Shown here: piece by piece, positions 50,636 to 59,840 of the stretch
Position numbering within the stretch: position 1 is the stretch's first letter
How the letters are laid out: each line of letters begins with the position of its first letter
Origin: Amycolatopsis bartoniae
GTDB taxonomy: Bacteria; Actinomycetota; Actinomycetes; Mycobacteriales; Pseudonocardiaceae
Direction of reading: 5' to 3'
Assembly (NCBI RefSeq): GCF_014191255.1
Contig: NZ_JACHWH010000006.1
Span: 1 to 64,000 of the forward strand
DNA length: 64,000 bases
Position numbers and translations under genes: made by a program
The notes under the pieces: model-generated
Databases searched by the model: none
Told to the model about the DNA's origin: nothing
Seen by the model: the letters and a program-made list of their open reading frames with translations, nothing else

Positions 50636-52246
50636 ATGAGCACACCTACTTTCACCACCCTTGGCCTGCCCGAGTCCCTCGTCGACGCGCTGGCCGCGCA
50701 GGGGGTCACCAGCCCGTTCCCGATCCAGGCCGCCACGCTGCCGCATTCGCTCGCGGGCCGGGACGTCCTCGGCCGTGGCCGCACGGGTTCCGGCAAGACC
50801 TACGGTTTCGTGCTGCCCCTGCTGGCCCGGCTCGCCGCCGGTCCGGCACGGCGCCGTTCCGGCCGGCCACGTGCGCTGATCCTCGCGCCGACCCGCGAGC
50901 TGGTCACCCAGATCGAGAGCTCGATCCTGCCGTTGGCCAAGCCGCTCGGCCTCAAGGTCACCACGATCTTCGGCGGGGTGAGCCCCAACCCCCAGCTCAA
51001 CCGGCTGCGTGACGGCGTCGACATCGTCGTCGCCTGCCCAGGACGGTTGGCCGACCACATGCGTTCGGGTGCGGCGAACCTCGACGCCGTCGAGATCACC
51101 GTGCTCGACGAGGCCGATCACATGGCCGACCTCGGCTTCCTGCCCGAGGTCCGGCGCATCATGGCGGCCACTCCCGAACGTGGTCAGCGCCTGTTGTTCT
51201 CCGCCACCCTCGACGCGGGGGTCGACGTGCTGGTCAAGCGCTTCATGAACAACCCGGTCACGCACAGCGTGGACTCGGCGCGGTCGCCGGTGTCGACCAT
51301 GACGCACCACGTGTTGCACCTGGAGGAGATCCACCGGCTGCCGGTGCTGGTCGACCTCACCGCGGCGCCGGGCCGCACCCTCGTGTTCACCCGGACGAAG
51401 CACCGTGCCAAGCAGTTGACGCGCAAGCTCGTCGCCTCCGGTGTCCCGGCTGTCGAACTGCACGGCAACCTCGGGCAGACGGCGCGGACGCGCAATCTGG
51501 AGGCGTTCTCGTCCGGGGCGGCGAAGACGCTGGTGGCGACGGACATCGCGGCCCGCGGTATCCACGTCGACGACATCGCGCTCGTCATCCACGCCGACCC
51601 GCCGGTCGAGCACAAGGCGTACCTGCACCGGTCCGGGCGCACGGCGCGGGCGGGGGCGTCCGGCACCGTGGTCACGCTGATGACCGACGAGCAGGTCGCC
51701 GACGTCCGTGACCTGACCCGCAAGGCCGGGATCAAGCCGACCACGACGCAGCTCGGCCCTGGCCATCCGCTGCTGTCCGCGCTGGCGCCGGGCGAGCGGT
51801 CGTTCACCCCGTCCTCGCCGCGCCCGAGTGCGGACACGCGGCCGAGGAAGGTCACCGCGAACGGCGAAGGCGCACGTGACCAGGACCGCCGTTCCGGCCG
51901 GGGCAACGGCGGCCGTGGCCAGGGTGCGCCCGGTGGCGCGCGGCGTGGTGCGGCGGACCGCCGGTCGCGTCAGTCCCAGAGCGACGAGAACCGCGGTGGT
52001 GGCGCGTCCGCCGGTCAGGGTCGTCGCTCGGCCGGCGCCACCGGACGTCGCAAGGGTGGTTCCGGGAAGTCCCTCGAGTCTCGGGGCGGCCAGGTCCATC
52101 GCGGTGCCGCCGACTCCCAGCCGCGCCGCTCGGGCGCCGCGAAGTCCGAGTCCGGCCCCAAATCCTCCGGTGGAGCTCCCGCCCGCCGCGGCGGTGCCGC
52201 CGCCTTCTCGGCGGGCACCCGCGCCGGTGCCCGCCGCTCCCGCTGA
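50636..52246 (+). CDS. DEAD-box RNA helicase with basic RG-rich tail
   Basis: The 536-residue protein has all DEAD-box motifs: Q motif region FTTLGLPESLVDALAAQG, I GRTGSGKT, Ia PTRELV, II DEAD, III SAT, V ATDIAARGIH and VI HRSGRTARAG. The last 150 residues are rich in Arg, Gly and Ser, typical of RNA-binding tails in cold-shock helicases. The ATG at 50636 begins MSTPTFTTLG. No strong Shine-Dalgarno was seen; the long leader may control translation. A hairpin terminator follows. Confidence 0.87.
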   Translation: MSTPTFTTLGLPESLVDALAAQGVTSPFPIQAATLPHSLAGRDVLGRGRTGSGKTYGFVLPLLARLAAGPARRRSGRPRALILAPTRELVTQIESSILPLAKPLGLKVTTIFGGVSPNPQLNRLRDGVDIVVACPGRLADHMRSGAANLDAVEITVLDEADHMADLGFLPEVRRIMAATPERGQRLLFSATLDAGVDVLVKRFMNNPVTHSVDSARSPVSTMTHHVLHLEEIHRLPVLVDLTAAPGRTLVFTRTKHRAKQLTRKLVASGVPAVELHGNLGQTARTRNLEAFSSGAAKTLVATDIAARGIHVDDIALVIHADPPVEHKAYLHRSGRTARAGASGTVVTLMTDEQVADVRDLTRKAGIKPTTTQLGPGHPLLSALAPGERSFTPSSPRPSADTRPRKVTANGEGARDQDRRSGRGNGGRGQGAPGGARRGAADRRSRQSQSDENRGGGASAGQGRRSAGATGRRKGGSGKSLESRGGQVHRGAADSQPRRSGAAKSESGPKSSGGAPARRGGAAAFSAGTRAGARRSR

Positions 52247-52347
52247 CCGCACAGCTCTGGCAGCGCTTCCTCGACGGCACCGCGTCGATCGCCAGTGGAC
52301 GAAATCAGGATCGCGTGAGGACGTTCCGCGGGCGGCACCCGGTAGCA

Positions 52348-52376
52348 GTGGCGGGCATCCGCTGGGTGCCCGCCAC
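52348..52376. terminator. Terminator hairpin after the helicase gene
   Basis: GTGGCGGGCA and TGCCCGCCAC form a perfect 10-bp stem. It is about 100 nt after the stop codon. The bases between hold no gene. Confidence 0.6.
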
Positions 52377-52454
52377 ATCAGGGGATCGGCCGTCCGGGCC
52401 TCCCGGACCCGGCGATTATGGATCGTCAGCCTCAGCTGACTGAACCCGAGCAGC

Positions 52455-52850
52455 TGGCGAGCGGTTCCGCCGTGCCCGCAACCGCCGCGCGGTCCAGATC
52501 GCCCTCGACATGCGCGACATCGACGACGCGATCGCCGCTGTCGACGCCGGAGCCGACTTCATCGAGGTCGGAGACCCACTCATCAAGGATCAAAGCTGCC
52601 GTGCCCGAGGCCAGCGTCGTCGCGGAGACGATGTCCGCGGACTGGGGACGAGACCAGGTCGTGCTCGCCGCCCAGGCCGGCGCCGATATCGTCCTGCTCA
52701 ACCGGACCCGGCCAGCGGCTCGGCGTTCCCATCCTGCTCGACGCCACCACCACGGCGAACCACCAGATACGGCTCCGCCGCGGTGAAGTTTCGGCGCAGG
52801 TGGTCGGCGTGGACATCGAGCGCGGCGTTGACCAGATGCGTGTCGTCGAA
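52455..52850 (+). pseudogene. Hexulose-6-phosphate synthase/KGPDC-family relic, three reading frames
   Basis: Segments VQIALDMRDIDDAIAAVDAG then ADFIEVGDPLI (frame 1), IKAAVPEASVVAETMSADWG then QVVLAAQAGADIVLL (frame 2), and GVPILLDATTTANHQ then AQVVGVDIERG (frame 3) follow in order. They match the TIM-barrel decarboxylase/synthase family related to orotidine decarboxylase. At least two frameshifts break it. Confidence 0.6.
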
Positions 52851-52886
52851 GGTGCCGGCCAAGTCGGGTCCGGGACTGCTTCGGGC

Positions 52887-53792
52887 TCACGCACCGACCA
52901 TGAGGACTTCGTAGGTCGGGCTGGTCGGCGGATAGCCGCTGAAGATGTGAGAGTTGACGACGGCGAGCTGGTTGCCGACCTTGGCCGCCGAGACCGGCTG
53001 ATCGAACAGGTCATCTTTGATCGTGCCGGCCGCAACGCCGTGGCTCAGGTCGCCGTCCAAACACCAACGGCTGATCGTGTCGTCGAGCTGTACCGCCCAG
53101 AGCCGCCGGCCTTCCAGCACGAGGCTGGCCACACTGGGCGCGTTGACTCCCGCGATTTCCTTGCTGGCTCCCGTGATCGGGTTGATCGTGTACACCTTGC
53201 CGGGTGTCGTGGCGGCTACGAGCAAGGTGTCCCCGGACGGCGTGGAGATAATGTCGTTCATGAAGAAGTCGCCGGGGGAGCCGCCGGCCCCTGGGCCGCT
53301 CAGCTGAAGTGTGCGCGGTGAGCCGAGCACGCCGAACACAGTGGGCACGAAGAACAGCTGCGGGTGGTACGAGTCAGTGAACCAGGCGCCGTACGGGGTC
53401 ACCGCCACGTCGTTGATGTACGACGTCTGTGGGTCGCCGAAGGTGTAGTCCGCGACCTTCGCCTTGGTGCGGGTGTTGTAGACGTACGCCTTGCCTCCGT
53501 TCCCGCCCGCGACGAACAGCAGGTCGTGGCGCTGGTCCAGGTCCAGGCCCGCGGCCCCGGTACCGGGCGGTGCTTCGATGAATCGCTCCGCGGTGCCTCG
53601 CCTGACGTTCTCGCGGAAGATCGTGCCGGCGATCAGGTCGCCGGTGTAGAACGTGCCGTCGCCGGCGTCCGTGATGCCTTCGGCGGAGGTGGCGCCGGGG
53701 AGCACGATCACCTTGGTCGCCGCGGCTGCCGGTCCTGCCAGACCCAGCAGGAGCGACAACACCACCAGTGGTACGGCCAGGATCTTGCGCAT
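52887..53792 (-). CDS. Secreted beta-propeller (SMP-30/gluconolactonase-like) protein
   Basis: The 301-residue precursor has a Sec signal peptide (MRKILAVPLVVLSLLLGLAG, cleavage near PAAAA-TK). The mature chain has repeated blades such as AEGITDAGDGTFYTGDLIAG and FIEAPPGTGAAGLDLDQRHD, as in SMP-30-like six-bladed propellers. GGAGGGATTTTCT precedes the ATG. It is monocistronic. A sugar-lactone or other ester substrate is only suggested by the fold; Ca-binding residues were not verified. Confidence 0.72.
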   Translation of the reverse strand: MRKILAVPLVVLSLLLGLAGPAAAATKVIVLPGATSAEGITDAGDGTFYTGDLIAGTIFRENVRRGTAERFIEAPPGTGAAGLDLDQRHDLLFVAGGNGGKAYVYNTRTKAKVADYTFGDPQTSYINDVAVTPYGAWFTDSYHPQLFFVPTVFGVLGSPRTLQLSGPGAGGSPGDFFMNDIISTPSGDTLLVAATTPGKVYTINPITGASKEIAGVNAPSVASLVLEGRRLWAVQLDDTISRWCLDGDLSHGVAAGTIKDDLFDQPVSAAKVGNQLAVVNSHIFSGYPPTSPTYEVLMVGA

Positions 53793-53933
53793 AGAAAATC
53801 CCTCCAGTCGCCCCAGTCCCCGCGAGCCATCCTGCCCCACCGGTCAATACCGCTGCAAGGGACGTTTTCCTGGCCCTCGCGCACGCCCCCTGGGGAGCCG
53901 GCGTGTCCATTGTTGCCCCCACCACGGAGGGAG

Positions 53934-54330
53934 TCATCCTGCTGGCCGGTAGTCGGGCTGGTTCTGCTGGCGGCGCAGTTCGAGGTTTTCGCCGTGAGCT
54001 GCTGCACGAGTTCCCGGCAGTTTGGTGATCTGCTTTCTGGCCTGGGCGAGGCCTTGTTTGTAGAGGTCGGCGATGTCAGAGACAAAGGATCGGATGTGTC
54101 CGGTGTGGACGAAGCCGAGTCCTGGTGCGCAGGCGAGTGCGACGATGATGGCGTGGACCGTGCCGTAGAGGCAGGTGTTGGCCGCTGAGAGGGCTTGGTT
54201 GGCCGGGGTGCCTGCGGCGAAGTCGTCGGAGATGCAGTCGCGGCGTTTCCATTCGATGCCGGTTCGTTCGGCGTTGTCGCGGTAAAGCCGTTTGACGCGT
54301 GTTCCCTCTCGCCACGCCGCGCTGCTTGCC
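53934..54330 (-). pseudogene. cas1: Cas1 (type I-E-like) internal fragment
   Basis: One reverse frame reads WREGTRVKRLYRDNAERTGI, EWKRRDCISDDFAAGTPANQ, ALSAANTCLYGTVHAIIVAL and GLGFVHTGHIRSFVSDIADL in order. This matches E. coli-type Cas1 from the Glu of IEGSRVR to the His/Asp segment GFVHTGK..SFVYDIAD, so all metal-ligand positions are present. The N-terminal beta domain and the natural C-terminus are missing and no start codon fits. There is no cas2, effector gene or repeat array in the window. Confidence 0.72.
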
Positions 54331-54338
54331 GGAGGGCC

Positions 54339-54620
54339 TCAGGGCCCTTGTTCCGGGGCGAAATCCGTGGCGCCGCCCAGTGACCCCCGGAAGACGGCAC
54401 TGGCAGTGATGGTGCGGCCGATGGCGGCCGCACAGTCTCGCAAGCGGGGGAGGATCGAGCCGAACAACGTGTCGTCGTCGATCTGGCTGGTGTGGGTGCC
54501 GACCGTGACGGCGGCGACTACTTGGCCGCTGTCGTCACGGAGCGGGACCGCGACGCTGCGCACGCCTCGCTCGAGTTCCTGGTCGATCAGCGCCCACCCC
54601 TGGGCACGGACTTCGTCGAT
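54339..54620 (-). pseudogene. IclR-family regulator, C-terminal fragment
   Basis: The frame reads IDEVRAQGWALIDQELERGV, RSVAVPLRDDSGQVVAAVTV and RLRDCAAAIGRTI, the end of the IclR effector domain (PcaR/CatR subgroup). The winged helix is absent; upstream the frame passes into an SDR relic. Such regulators control aromatic catabolism, consistent with other relics nearby. Confidence 0.65.
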
Positions 54621-54985
54621 CCGGGCCACGCTGTTCGCCCGGATGCCGTTGGGCCGAGCACCTGCGTCAAGGCCGCGATCATGTTCGCGATCCCCGCCGT
54701 GGTGACGTCGCCTGCTGTGGGGCGCCGCCGCCTTCGTCAGGTGGAAAAGCGCGCTGAGGTTCGTCGCTGGGGTTGTGCCCACTACTCGTCGGAAATGTCC
54801 TCGATCCACTCGTGGGACATCTGGAACGCCGCATTGCTCACCAGCACCGCCTAGCGCCCGGCTTCCTCGAGCCACCGTTGAGTCTCGCGCGCATCCTCGT
54901 ACTCATCGAGGTAGGAGATGAGCACGTCCGCGCCGTCTCGGGCGAACGCGACCGCCACGGCACGGGTTCCCTGGAGCCGGTGGCG
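54621..54985 (-). pseudogene. SDR oxidoreductase relic in several frames
   Basis: Pieces in order are AVAVAFARDGADVLISYLDE (near 54930), LVSNAAFQMSHEWIEDISDE followed by a stop (near 54800), TNLSALFHLTKAA (about 54740), and NGIRANSV (about 54630). They match the general-stress SDR group related to glucose dehydrogenase. Frameshifts and deletions separate them. Confidence 0.62.
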
Positions 54986-55266
54986 CCCGGTGGGGCCTGC
55001 TGCTGAGGTGGCTGGGACACGGGAGCCTTCTGTCGACGCCGTTGGTCCTGGTGCCCAGCCGATGCTCGCGACTGCCGTGGTTCACACCCCTGATCCTTGC
55101 CGCCGCGGTCACGACCACCTCCGGTGGACAGTCACGTGCTCGCACGCCGGGCAAGCGGTTGGGCCGCTGCGGTTCGCGGTCTCTTGACCTGCGCTGCAAC
55201 CGGTTCGGTCGCCGATGCCGGGGGTCGCGCGCACAATGGGGATTTCACCGGCGAGCTGGAGATGCG

Positions 55267-56109
55267 ATGACCGACGAGCACGGAACCTTGCCGCTCCGAT
55301 CTCCGGTCGGAAGCCGGGACGAGCCGGAGCTCGAGGAAGCGTTCGACCGGATCATCGGCGAAGGCCGCGACCGGCTCGGACGCCCGTTGCTGCCGTTGGT
55401 GGCCACCGGCTTGCTCGGCGGGGTTGACGTCGCGGTCGGGGTGCTGGCCTATCTGGTCGTCGAGCACGAGACCGGGCAGCCGCTGCTGGCCGCCGTCGCG
55501 TTCACGATCGGGTTCATCGCGCTGCTGCTCGCGCGCAGCGAGCTGTTCACAGAGAACTTTCTCGTCCCGGTCACCGCCGTCGTGTCCGGAAATGGTTCCT
55601 GGTCACGGTTGCTCCGGCTGTGGGTGATCACCCTCGCCGCGAACCTCGCCGGAGGTTTCGCGATGGCCGGGATGGTCGTCGTCGCGCTGCCCGAACTTCG
55701 TGACACCGCAGCCGCGACCGGTATGCACTACGCCACGCTGGGCACGTCCTGGCGCTCGCTGGTGCTGGCCGTGCTGGCCGGCGCGGTGATCACGCTCATG
55801 ACCCGGATGCAGCACTCGACCAACGACATGGGCGTCAAACTGGTCGCCGCGGTCGCCATGCCGTTCCTGCTCGTCGGAGCACAGTTGTTCCACTCGGTGC
55901 TCGACTCGATCGTCATGTTCGCCGGACTGCTGGGTGGCTCGGCGCACTACTCGTGGGGGGACTGGGCACTGGCGCTGGCCTGGTCATCGCTGGGCAACGT
56001 CCTGGGCGGCATCGGCCTGGTCACGTCGATCCGGCTGCTCCGGGTCTCTCACCGAGTCGAAGAGGCGCAGCGCGATGTCCGCGAAGAACGGGTTGACCAG
56101 ACCAGCTGA
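55267..56109 (+). CDS. Formate/nitrite transporter family protein
   Basis: The 280-residue protein has six helices and the FNT pattern (SELFTENFLVPVTAVVSGNG, RLWVITLAANLAGGFAMAGM, GVKLVAAVAMPFLLVGAQLF). It belongs to the less-studied subgroup with a long charged N-terminus (PELEEAFDRIIGEGRDRLGR). GGAG lies 7 nt before the ATG. The substrate (formate, nitrite or another small anion) is not settled. Monocistronic. Confidence 0.82.
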   Translation: MTDEHGTLPLRSPVGSRDEPELEEAFDRIIGEGRDRLGRPLLPLVATGLLGGVDVAVGVLAYLVVEHETGQPLLAAVAFTIGFIALLLARSELFTENFLVPVTAVVSGNGSWSRLLRLWVITLAANLAGGFAMAGMVVVALPELRDTAAATGMHYATLGTSWRSLVLAVLAGAVITLMTRMQHSTNDMGVKLVAAVAMPFLLVGAQLFHSVLDSIVMFAGLLGGSAHYSWGDWALALAWSSLGNVLGGIGLVTSIRLLRVSHRVEEAQRDVREERVDQTS

Positions 56110-56254
56110 CTCCGTGGGGCGGGCATTCCGGAAAGGGTTGTGCGCAGTTGTCGCGTCCGCTGGTCGAGCAGGGATTCCTCTGACCCGATTTTCAGGGACT
56201 GTTCAGTCGTGTGGTCGTCGCCGACGGCAGCCGTGGGCGGACAGACTGTGCCTC

Positions 56255-57490
56255 ATGAGAAGCCTTATGAGGAATTTTCGGCCCCGGCTGATCGTCCCGC
56301 TGCTCGCGACGACGGTCGTGCTGGTCCTGGGGACGACCACGGCAACGGCCGCGCAGACCAGCAGCACCGGGCTGGCACGGGCATTACGCGCCGAAATCGA
56401 CCAGTACCTGGCCACCCGGGGCACGGCAGAGCACATCTCGGCCGTCTCGGTGCGGGTGGACTACCCCGGATTCAAGCCGAGTATCGACGAGACGGTCGGC
56501 ACCACGCAGTACGGCGGAACGACGCCCGTGCCGCGCCACTCGGAATGGCAGATCGGCAGTAACACCAAGGCGTTCACCTCGGTCATGCTTTTGCAGCTGG
56601 AAGCCGAGGGGAAGCTGTCGATCCGCGACACGCTTGGCACGTGGCTGCCGCAGTACCCGGCCTGGCATGACATCACCATCCAGCGGCTGCTGGACATGAC
56701 CAGCGGAATTCCCGACTACACGAGCCAGGCCGCCTTCGTGACCGCCGTGGCCACGGACCCGGACACCGTTTTCACCAGTGACCAACTGGTGTCGTATGTC
56801 GCGAATCTCCCGGTGGGGCCGGCCGTCTACGCCTACTCCAACAGCAACTACATTCTGGCCCAGCTGATCATCGAGCGGGCTACCCACGACACGTACGCGC
56901 ACCAGCTCACCCGGCGCCTCATCGTGCCGCTCGGCCTGCGCGACACCTGCTATGCCCCCTACACCTGCCCACCCGGGACCGCTGACCGGATGGCGACGGG
57001 ATACTTCGCCAACGCGGGCTTGCCGTCCCTGTTCGGCACCCCCATGCCGCCGCTGAACCTGACCTTCGCGCAGGGCGCGGGTGCCATCGTGGCGTCGCTG
57101 GCCGACTTGACCACCTGGGAACGCGCGCTGTACACGGGCCAGCTGTTGCCGCCGCGCCAGCAGCACGAGTTGGAAAGCCTGGTGTCGACCACGACCAGCC
57201 AGCCGATCGCCCGGACCAGCCTGGCCGATCCGACCGGTTACGGCCTGGGCGTCGGCCAGGCGACGACCACCGCGACGGGCACGGTCTGGACCTACGAAGG
57301 CCAGACATTCGCCTTCCGGGCGCTGCACATCTACGACCCGGAGACCGGCGTGATCGTCGTCGTCGCGGTGAACAGCTCAGTCAGCGGCGAGCAGGACAAT
57401 CTGTCCGCCCTGGCGATCCAGGCACTTCAGACCGTCCAAGACAGCAACGTCTCGCCCTCCGGAACCCCTAACGACCGCACCACTGGCTGA
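56255..57490 (+). CDS. Secreted serine beta-lactamase-like/D-Ala-D-Ala carboxypeptidase-family hydrolase
   Basis: The 411-residue precursor has a signal peptide (MRNFRPRLIVPLLATTVVLV, cleavage near TATAA). The serine hydrolase domain has SxxK as SNTK in WQIGSNTKAFTSVM, and YxN as YSN in AVYAYSNSNYILAQ. The third box, usually HxG or KTG, reads YEG in WTYEGQTFAF. The length fits Streptomyces R61-type carboxypeptidases and esterases. Start at ATG 56255 or 56267. The substrate is unknown. Confidence 0.8.
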   Translation: MRSLMRNFRPRLIVPLLATTVVLVLGTTTATAAQTSSTGLARALRAEIDQYLATRGTAEHISAVSVRVDYPGFKPSIDETVGTTQYGGTTPVPRHSEWQIGSNTKAFTSVMLLQLEAEGKLSIRDTLGTWLPQYPAWHDITIQRLLDMTSGIPDYTSQAAFVTAVATDPDTVFTSDQLVSYVANLPVGPAVYAYSNSNYILAQLIIERATHDTYAHQLTRRLIVPLGLRDTCYAPYTCPPGTADRMATGYFANAGLPSLFGTPMPPLNLTFAQGAGAIVASLADLTTWERALYTGQLLPPRQQHELESLVSTTTSQPIARTSLADPTGYGLGVGQATTTATGTVWTYEGQTFAFRALHIYDPETGVIVVVAVNSSVSGEQDNLSALAIQALQTVQDSNVSPSGTPNDRTTG

Positions 57491-57620
57491 TTGCCAGAAC
57501 GGCATCGACGCGGCCCAACGCGCCCGCGCCGAACACGTTGTGCTGATGTCGGTGACCCACCCGCAACTGGAGCCACTGCTCGACCACCAGTCGAAACTCG
57601 CCGCCGAGCGCCACCTCCTC
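57489..57620 (+). pseudogene. NmrA-like NAD(P)-binding protein fragment
   Basis: The frame reads GIDAAQRARAEHVVLMSVTH, PQLEPLLDHQSKLAAERHLL, matching the middle of NmrA/HSCARG-type NAD(P)-binding proteins. Neither the GxxGxxG start nor the end is present. Confidence 0.55.
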
Positions 57621-57628
57621 GGCTCGCG

Positions 57629-57760
57629 GCGCCGACACTCGGCTCGTCACCGATCCGCAGGTCCGTTTCGTCCAGCGTGTCGAAGGTCAGGTTCTCGCCG
57701 AACAAGCCGTCCGCCAGTTCCGTCTCCGGTAGTGCCAGGCGGCTCGCCCAGTACGCGTAG
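57629..57760 (-). pseudogene. MOSC-domain protein fragment
   Basis: Reverse reading gives YAYWASRLALPETELADGLF, GENLTFDTLDETDLRIGDEP, the core of MOSC domains (GENLT). Flanking parts are frameshifted; no start remains. Confidence 0.58.
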
Positions 57761-57889
57761 CGCGGACTGCGGTCGGTACGGTGGCGTCGTCGATCACCTG
57801 CTCGCGGATGCGCCCGACCGGGAAATTGAGGAGCGTACTGATGCGGGGGACGCTCCGTCGCGCCGGACGGTGGATCGTGCGCGGCGGAA

Positions 57890-58702
57890 TCAGGCTAGCT
57901 CTTCGGGTGTTTTCGCCGTGACCGGAGCCCGGCCGCCGTCGGTGTTGATGACGACTCCGGTGACGACGCGGGCGGCGACGGGGTCGGCGAGGTAGAGAAA
58001 CGCGCCGGCGTGGTCTTCCGGTGTGGCCGTGGTCTGGAGCAGGGTGGTGGCGGCGATGCGTGCTGAGCGACCACCTCGGGCATCCACGGTGGATTCCGCC
58101 CCGCCAAGGGCGCTCAGGCCGGAGAACTTCGTGCCCGACGTGCCGCCGGGGGCGACACCGTTGACGCGGACCGCCGGCGCGAGGTCCACCGCGAGGTGCT
58201 GAACCACGCCGCGCAGCGCCCACTTGGAACTGCCGTAGAGCACCCCACCACCGACGGGGTGGAAGGCGGACTCGGACAGGGTCAGGATGGCTGAACCGCG
58301 GGCCCGCTCCAGCTCCGGCCACGCGGTGCGCACAGCCGCGAGCGCGCTCACCACGTTGCTGTGCCAGATCTCCTGTGCCGCGGCCACAAGGTCGGCGACA
58401 GGCAGGTCGCGGATCGACGCGTAGTGGTCGAACACGCCGACGCAGCAGGTCAGCCGGTCGAGCCGGCCGCCGGTGCGCACGGCGGTACGTACGGCCTCGG
58501 CCAGCACCTCCGATGAGGTGGCGTCGCCTTCCACGACGGTCAGTGGCAGTGCCGCGGCGTCGGTGCGCAGCGCCGCGGCGTGGGCTGGTGAGCGCTCCAC
58601 GACAGTCACCCTCGCGCCTGCTCCCAGGTAGGCCAGGGTGGCGGCCCGGCCGATGCCGGAGCCGCCACCGCTGACGAGGATGCTCAGCCCGTCGAGGCTC
58701 AC
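57890..58702 (-). CDS. Dihydrodiol dehydrogenase-like SDR
   Basis: The 270-residue protein has the SDR set (SILVSGGGSGIGRAATLAYL, Ser in LTLSESAFHP, YGSSK). Overall it resembles cis-dihydrodiol dehydrogenases of aromatic degradation (CVGVFDHYASIRDLPVADLV; PGGTSGTKFSGLSALG). GTG start overlaps the upstream frame's stop (GTGA). It appears intact, but its operon partners upstream are broken. Confidence 0.75.
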   Translation of the reverse strand: MSLDGLSILVSGGGSGIGRAATLAYLGAGARVTVVERSPAHAAALRTDAAALPLTVVEGDATSSEVLAEAVRTAVRTGGRLDRLTCCVGVFDHYASIRDLPVADLVAAAQEIWHSNVVSALAAVRTAWPELERARGSAILTLSESAFHPVGGGVLYGSSKWALRGVVQHLAVDLAPAVRVNGVAPGGTSGTKFSGLSALGGAESTVDARGGRSARIAATTLLQTTATPEDHAGAFLYLADPVAARVVTGVVINTDGGRAPVTAKTPEELA

Positions 58703-58958
58703 GGTTGGGGCCGCCGTTGCAACAGCGCCGAGATGAGTCCGGTTCCTGGAAACTGAGGCAGTCGAGCGCGACGGCGTCGAGTTGCACCCGCGAACCCCGG
58801 CGTGGTGACCAGATGTCCAGGCGCATCCCGTTGCGCGTCTCGACCTTGCGGACCACGACGTCGACGAACTCGTTCGCGATCACGATCGGCCCGTCACCCG
58901 GCTCGACGCCGAGTTCGACGACGTCGCCGATCGGTGGCCGTTCGATCGTCGGCTCCAT
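58699..58958 (-). pseudogene. Small protein of the dihydrodiol operon, frameshifted
   Basis: From the ATG (behind GGGAGGTGTGCC) the frame reads PIGDVVELGVEPGDGPIVIA, NEFVDVVVRKVETRNGMRLD and a conserved LDAVALDCL, then shifts near 58755. The other frame ends TGLISALLQRRPQP and stops inside the next start. Similar 85-residue proteins accompany ring-hydroxylation genes; the function is unknown. Confidence 0.55.
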
Positions 58959-58969
58959 GGCACACCTCC

Positions 58970-59230
58970 CTAGATGAAGATCGACAAGTTGTGGGCATTG
59001 ATGAGCGACTGGTTGAATGCCGCCCACCGCCGCGCCAGCCGCCAGCCGCCCGCGGTGCGGCGGACGACGTCCTTGCGGGCCAGCGAGTAGAAGCTCGGCG
59101 TCGGGTTGTCGCCCCGGCTGCGGTGAGGACGGCTGGTCGATCACCCATTCCCGCCGGGCCGTGTTCCCGGTAACGCTGAGCCCAGCGGGCCGCGATCGTG
59201 GGCGAAGATCCAGTCGTCCTGGATGATCAT
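58970..59230 (-). pseudogene. SnoaL/ring-hydroxylase beta-subunit-like fragment
   Basis: The end reads PSFYSLARKDVVRRTAGGWR, LARRWAAFNQSLINAHNLSI, the C-terminus of the NTF2-like small subunit. The beginning (MIIQDDWIFAHDRG) is out of frame with it. It is the first piece of the decayed minus-strand operon. Confidence 0.55.
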
Positions 59231-59280
59231 CCGTCTGCCGAGCGGTGATGTTCAGGTGCCAAGTAGTATGAAACTCATAT

Positions 59281-59295
59281 TATCTGTGACAGATA
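59281..59295. promoter_or_regulatory. Palindrome TATCTGT-G-ACAGATA
   Basis: A perfect 7+7 inverted repeat in the divergent gap between the decayed ring-hydroxylation operon and the deazaflavin-dependent reductase gene. TetR/GntR-type operators look like this. The binding protein is unknown. Confidence 0.55.
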
Positions 59296-59335
59296 TCATA
59301 CCGTTCCGAGGGTTGCCCGCGGATACGCTGCCGTT

Positions 59336-59794
59336 ATGACTGAAGAAACGCCGAAGGCGCGGAGCTACCGCCGAACGGTCAACAGGATCAACAAGGTGAT
59401 CACCGGGCTCCAGCGGCTCGGCATCGCGTTCGGGCCGATGCAGCTGCTCACGGTTGCCGGGCGGCGAAGCGGTCAGCCCCGCACCTTCCCGATCGCCGTG
59501 CTCCCGCTGACCGGCGGTGAGTATCTGGTCCAGGCATTCCAGAACGCGGCGTGGGTCGCCAACGTGCGGGCCGCGGGCACCGCCACCCTCAGCCGTGGCC
59601 GGCGCAGCTCTACCGTACGGCTGATCGAGGTGCCGGTGGAGGAGCGCCGTCCGCTGCTGCGCGAGGTGGTGGAAACCCAGCCGGCGAGCGCGGCCCAGCG
59701 CTATGTGACCAACGGCCTCGCCGACGCGCCCACGCCCGACGCGGTGGCCGCCGCCGCGGACCGGATCGCCGTGTTCCGCGTCGAGGCGGTCTGA
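59336..59794 (+). CDS. Deazaflavin (F420)-dependent nitroreductase-family protein
   Basis: The 152-residue protein has the Ddn/FDR fold pattern: LLTVAGRRSGQPRTFPIAVL, GGEYLVQAFQNAAWVANVRA, ATLSRGRRSSTVRLIEVPVE. Relatives reduce quinones, nitro compounds or unsaturated esters with F420H2. The palindrome at 59281 lies 41 nt upstream. No Shine-Dalgarno is evident before the ATG. Confidence 0.8.
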   Translation: MTEETPKARSYRRTVNRINKVITGLQRLGIAFGPMQLLTVAGRRSGQPRTFPIAVLPLTGGEYLVQAFQNAAWVANVRAAGTATLSRGRRSSTVRLIEVPVEERRPLLREVVETQPASAAQRYVTNGLADAPTPDAVAAAADRIAVFRVEAV

Positions 59795-59840
59795 TACCGG
59801 CAGGGATGCCGCGGGCGAGAACGTGCCTTCGGCCAAGCCG

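Noticed and set aside
53934..54330. A functional CRISPR-Cas locus suggested by Cas1
   Set aside because: No repeat array, cas2 or effector gene is present and the Cas1 frame lacks both ends.
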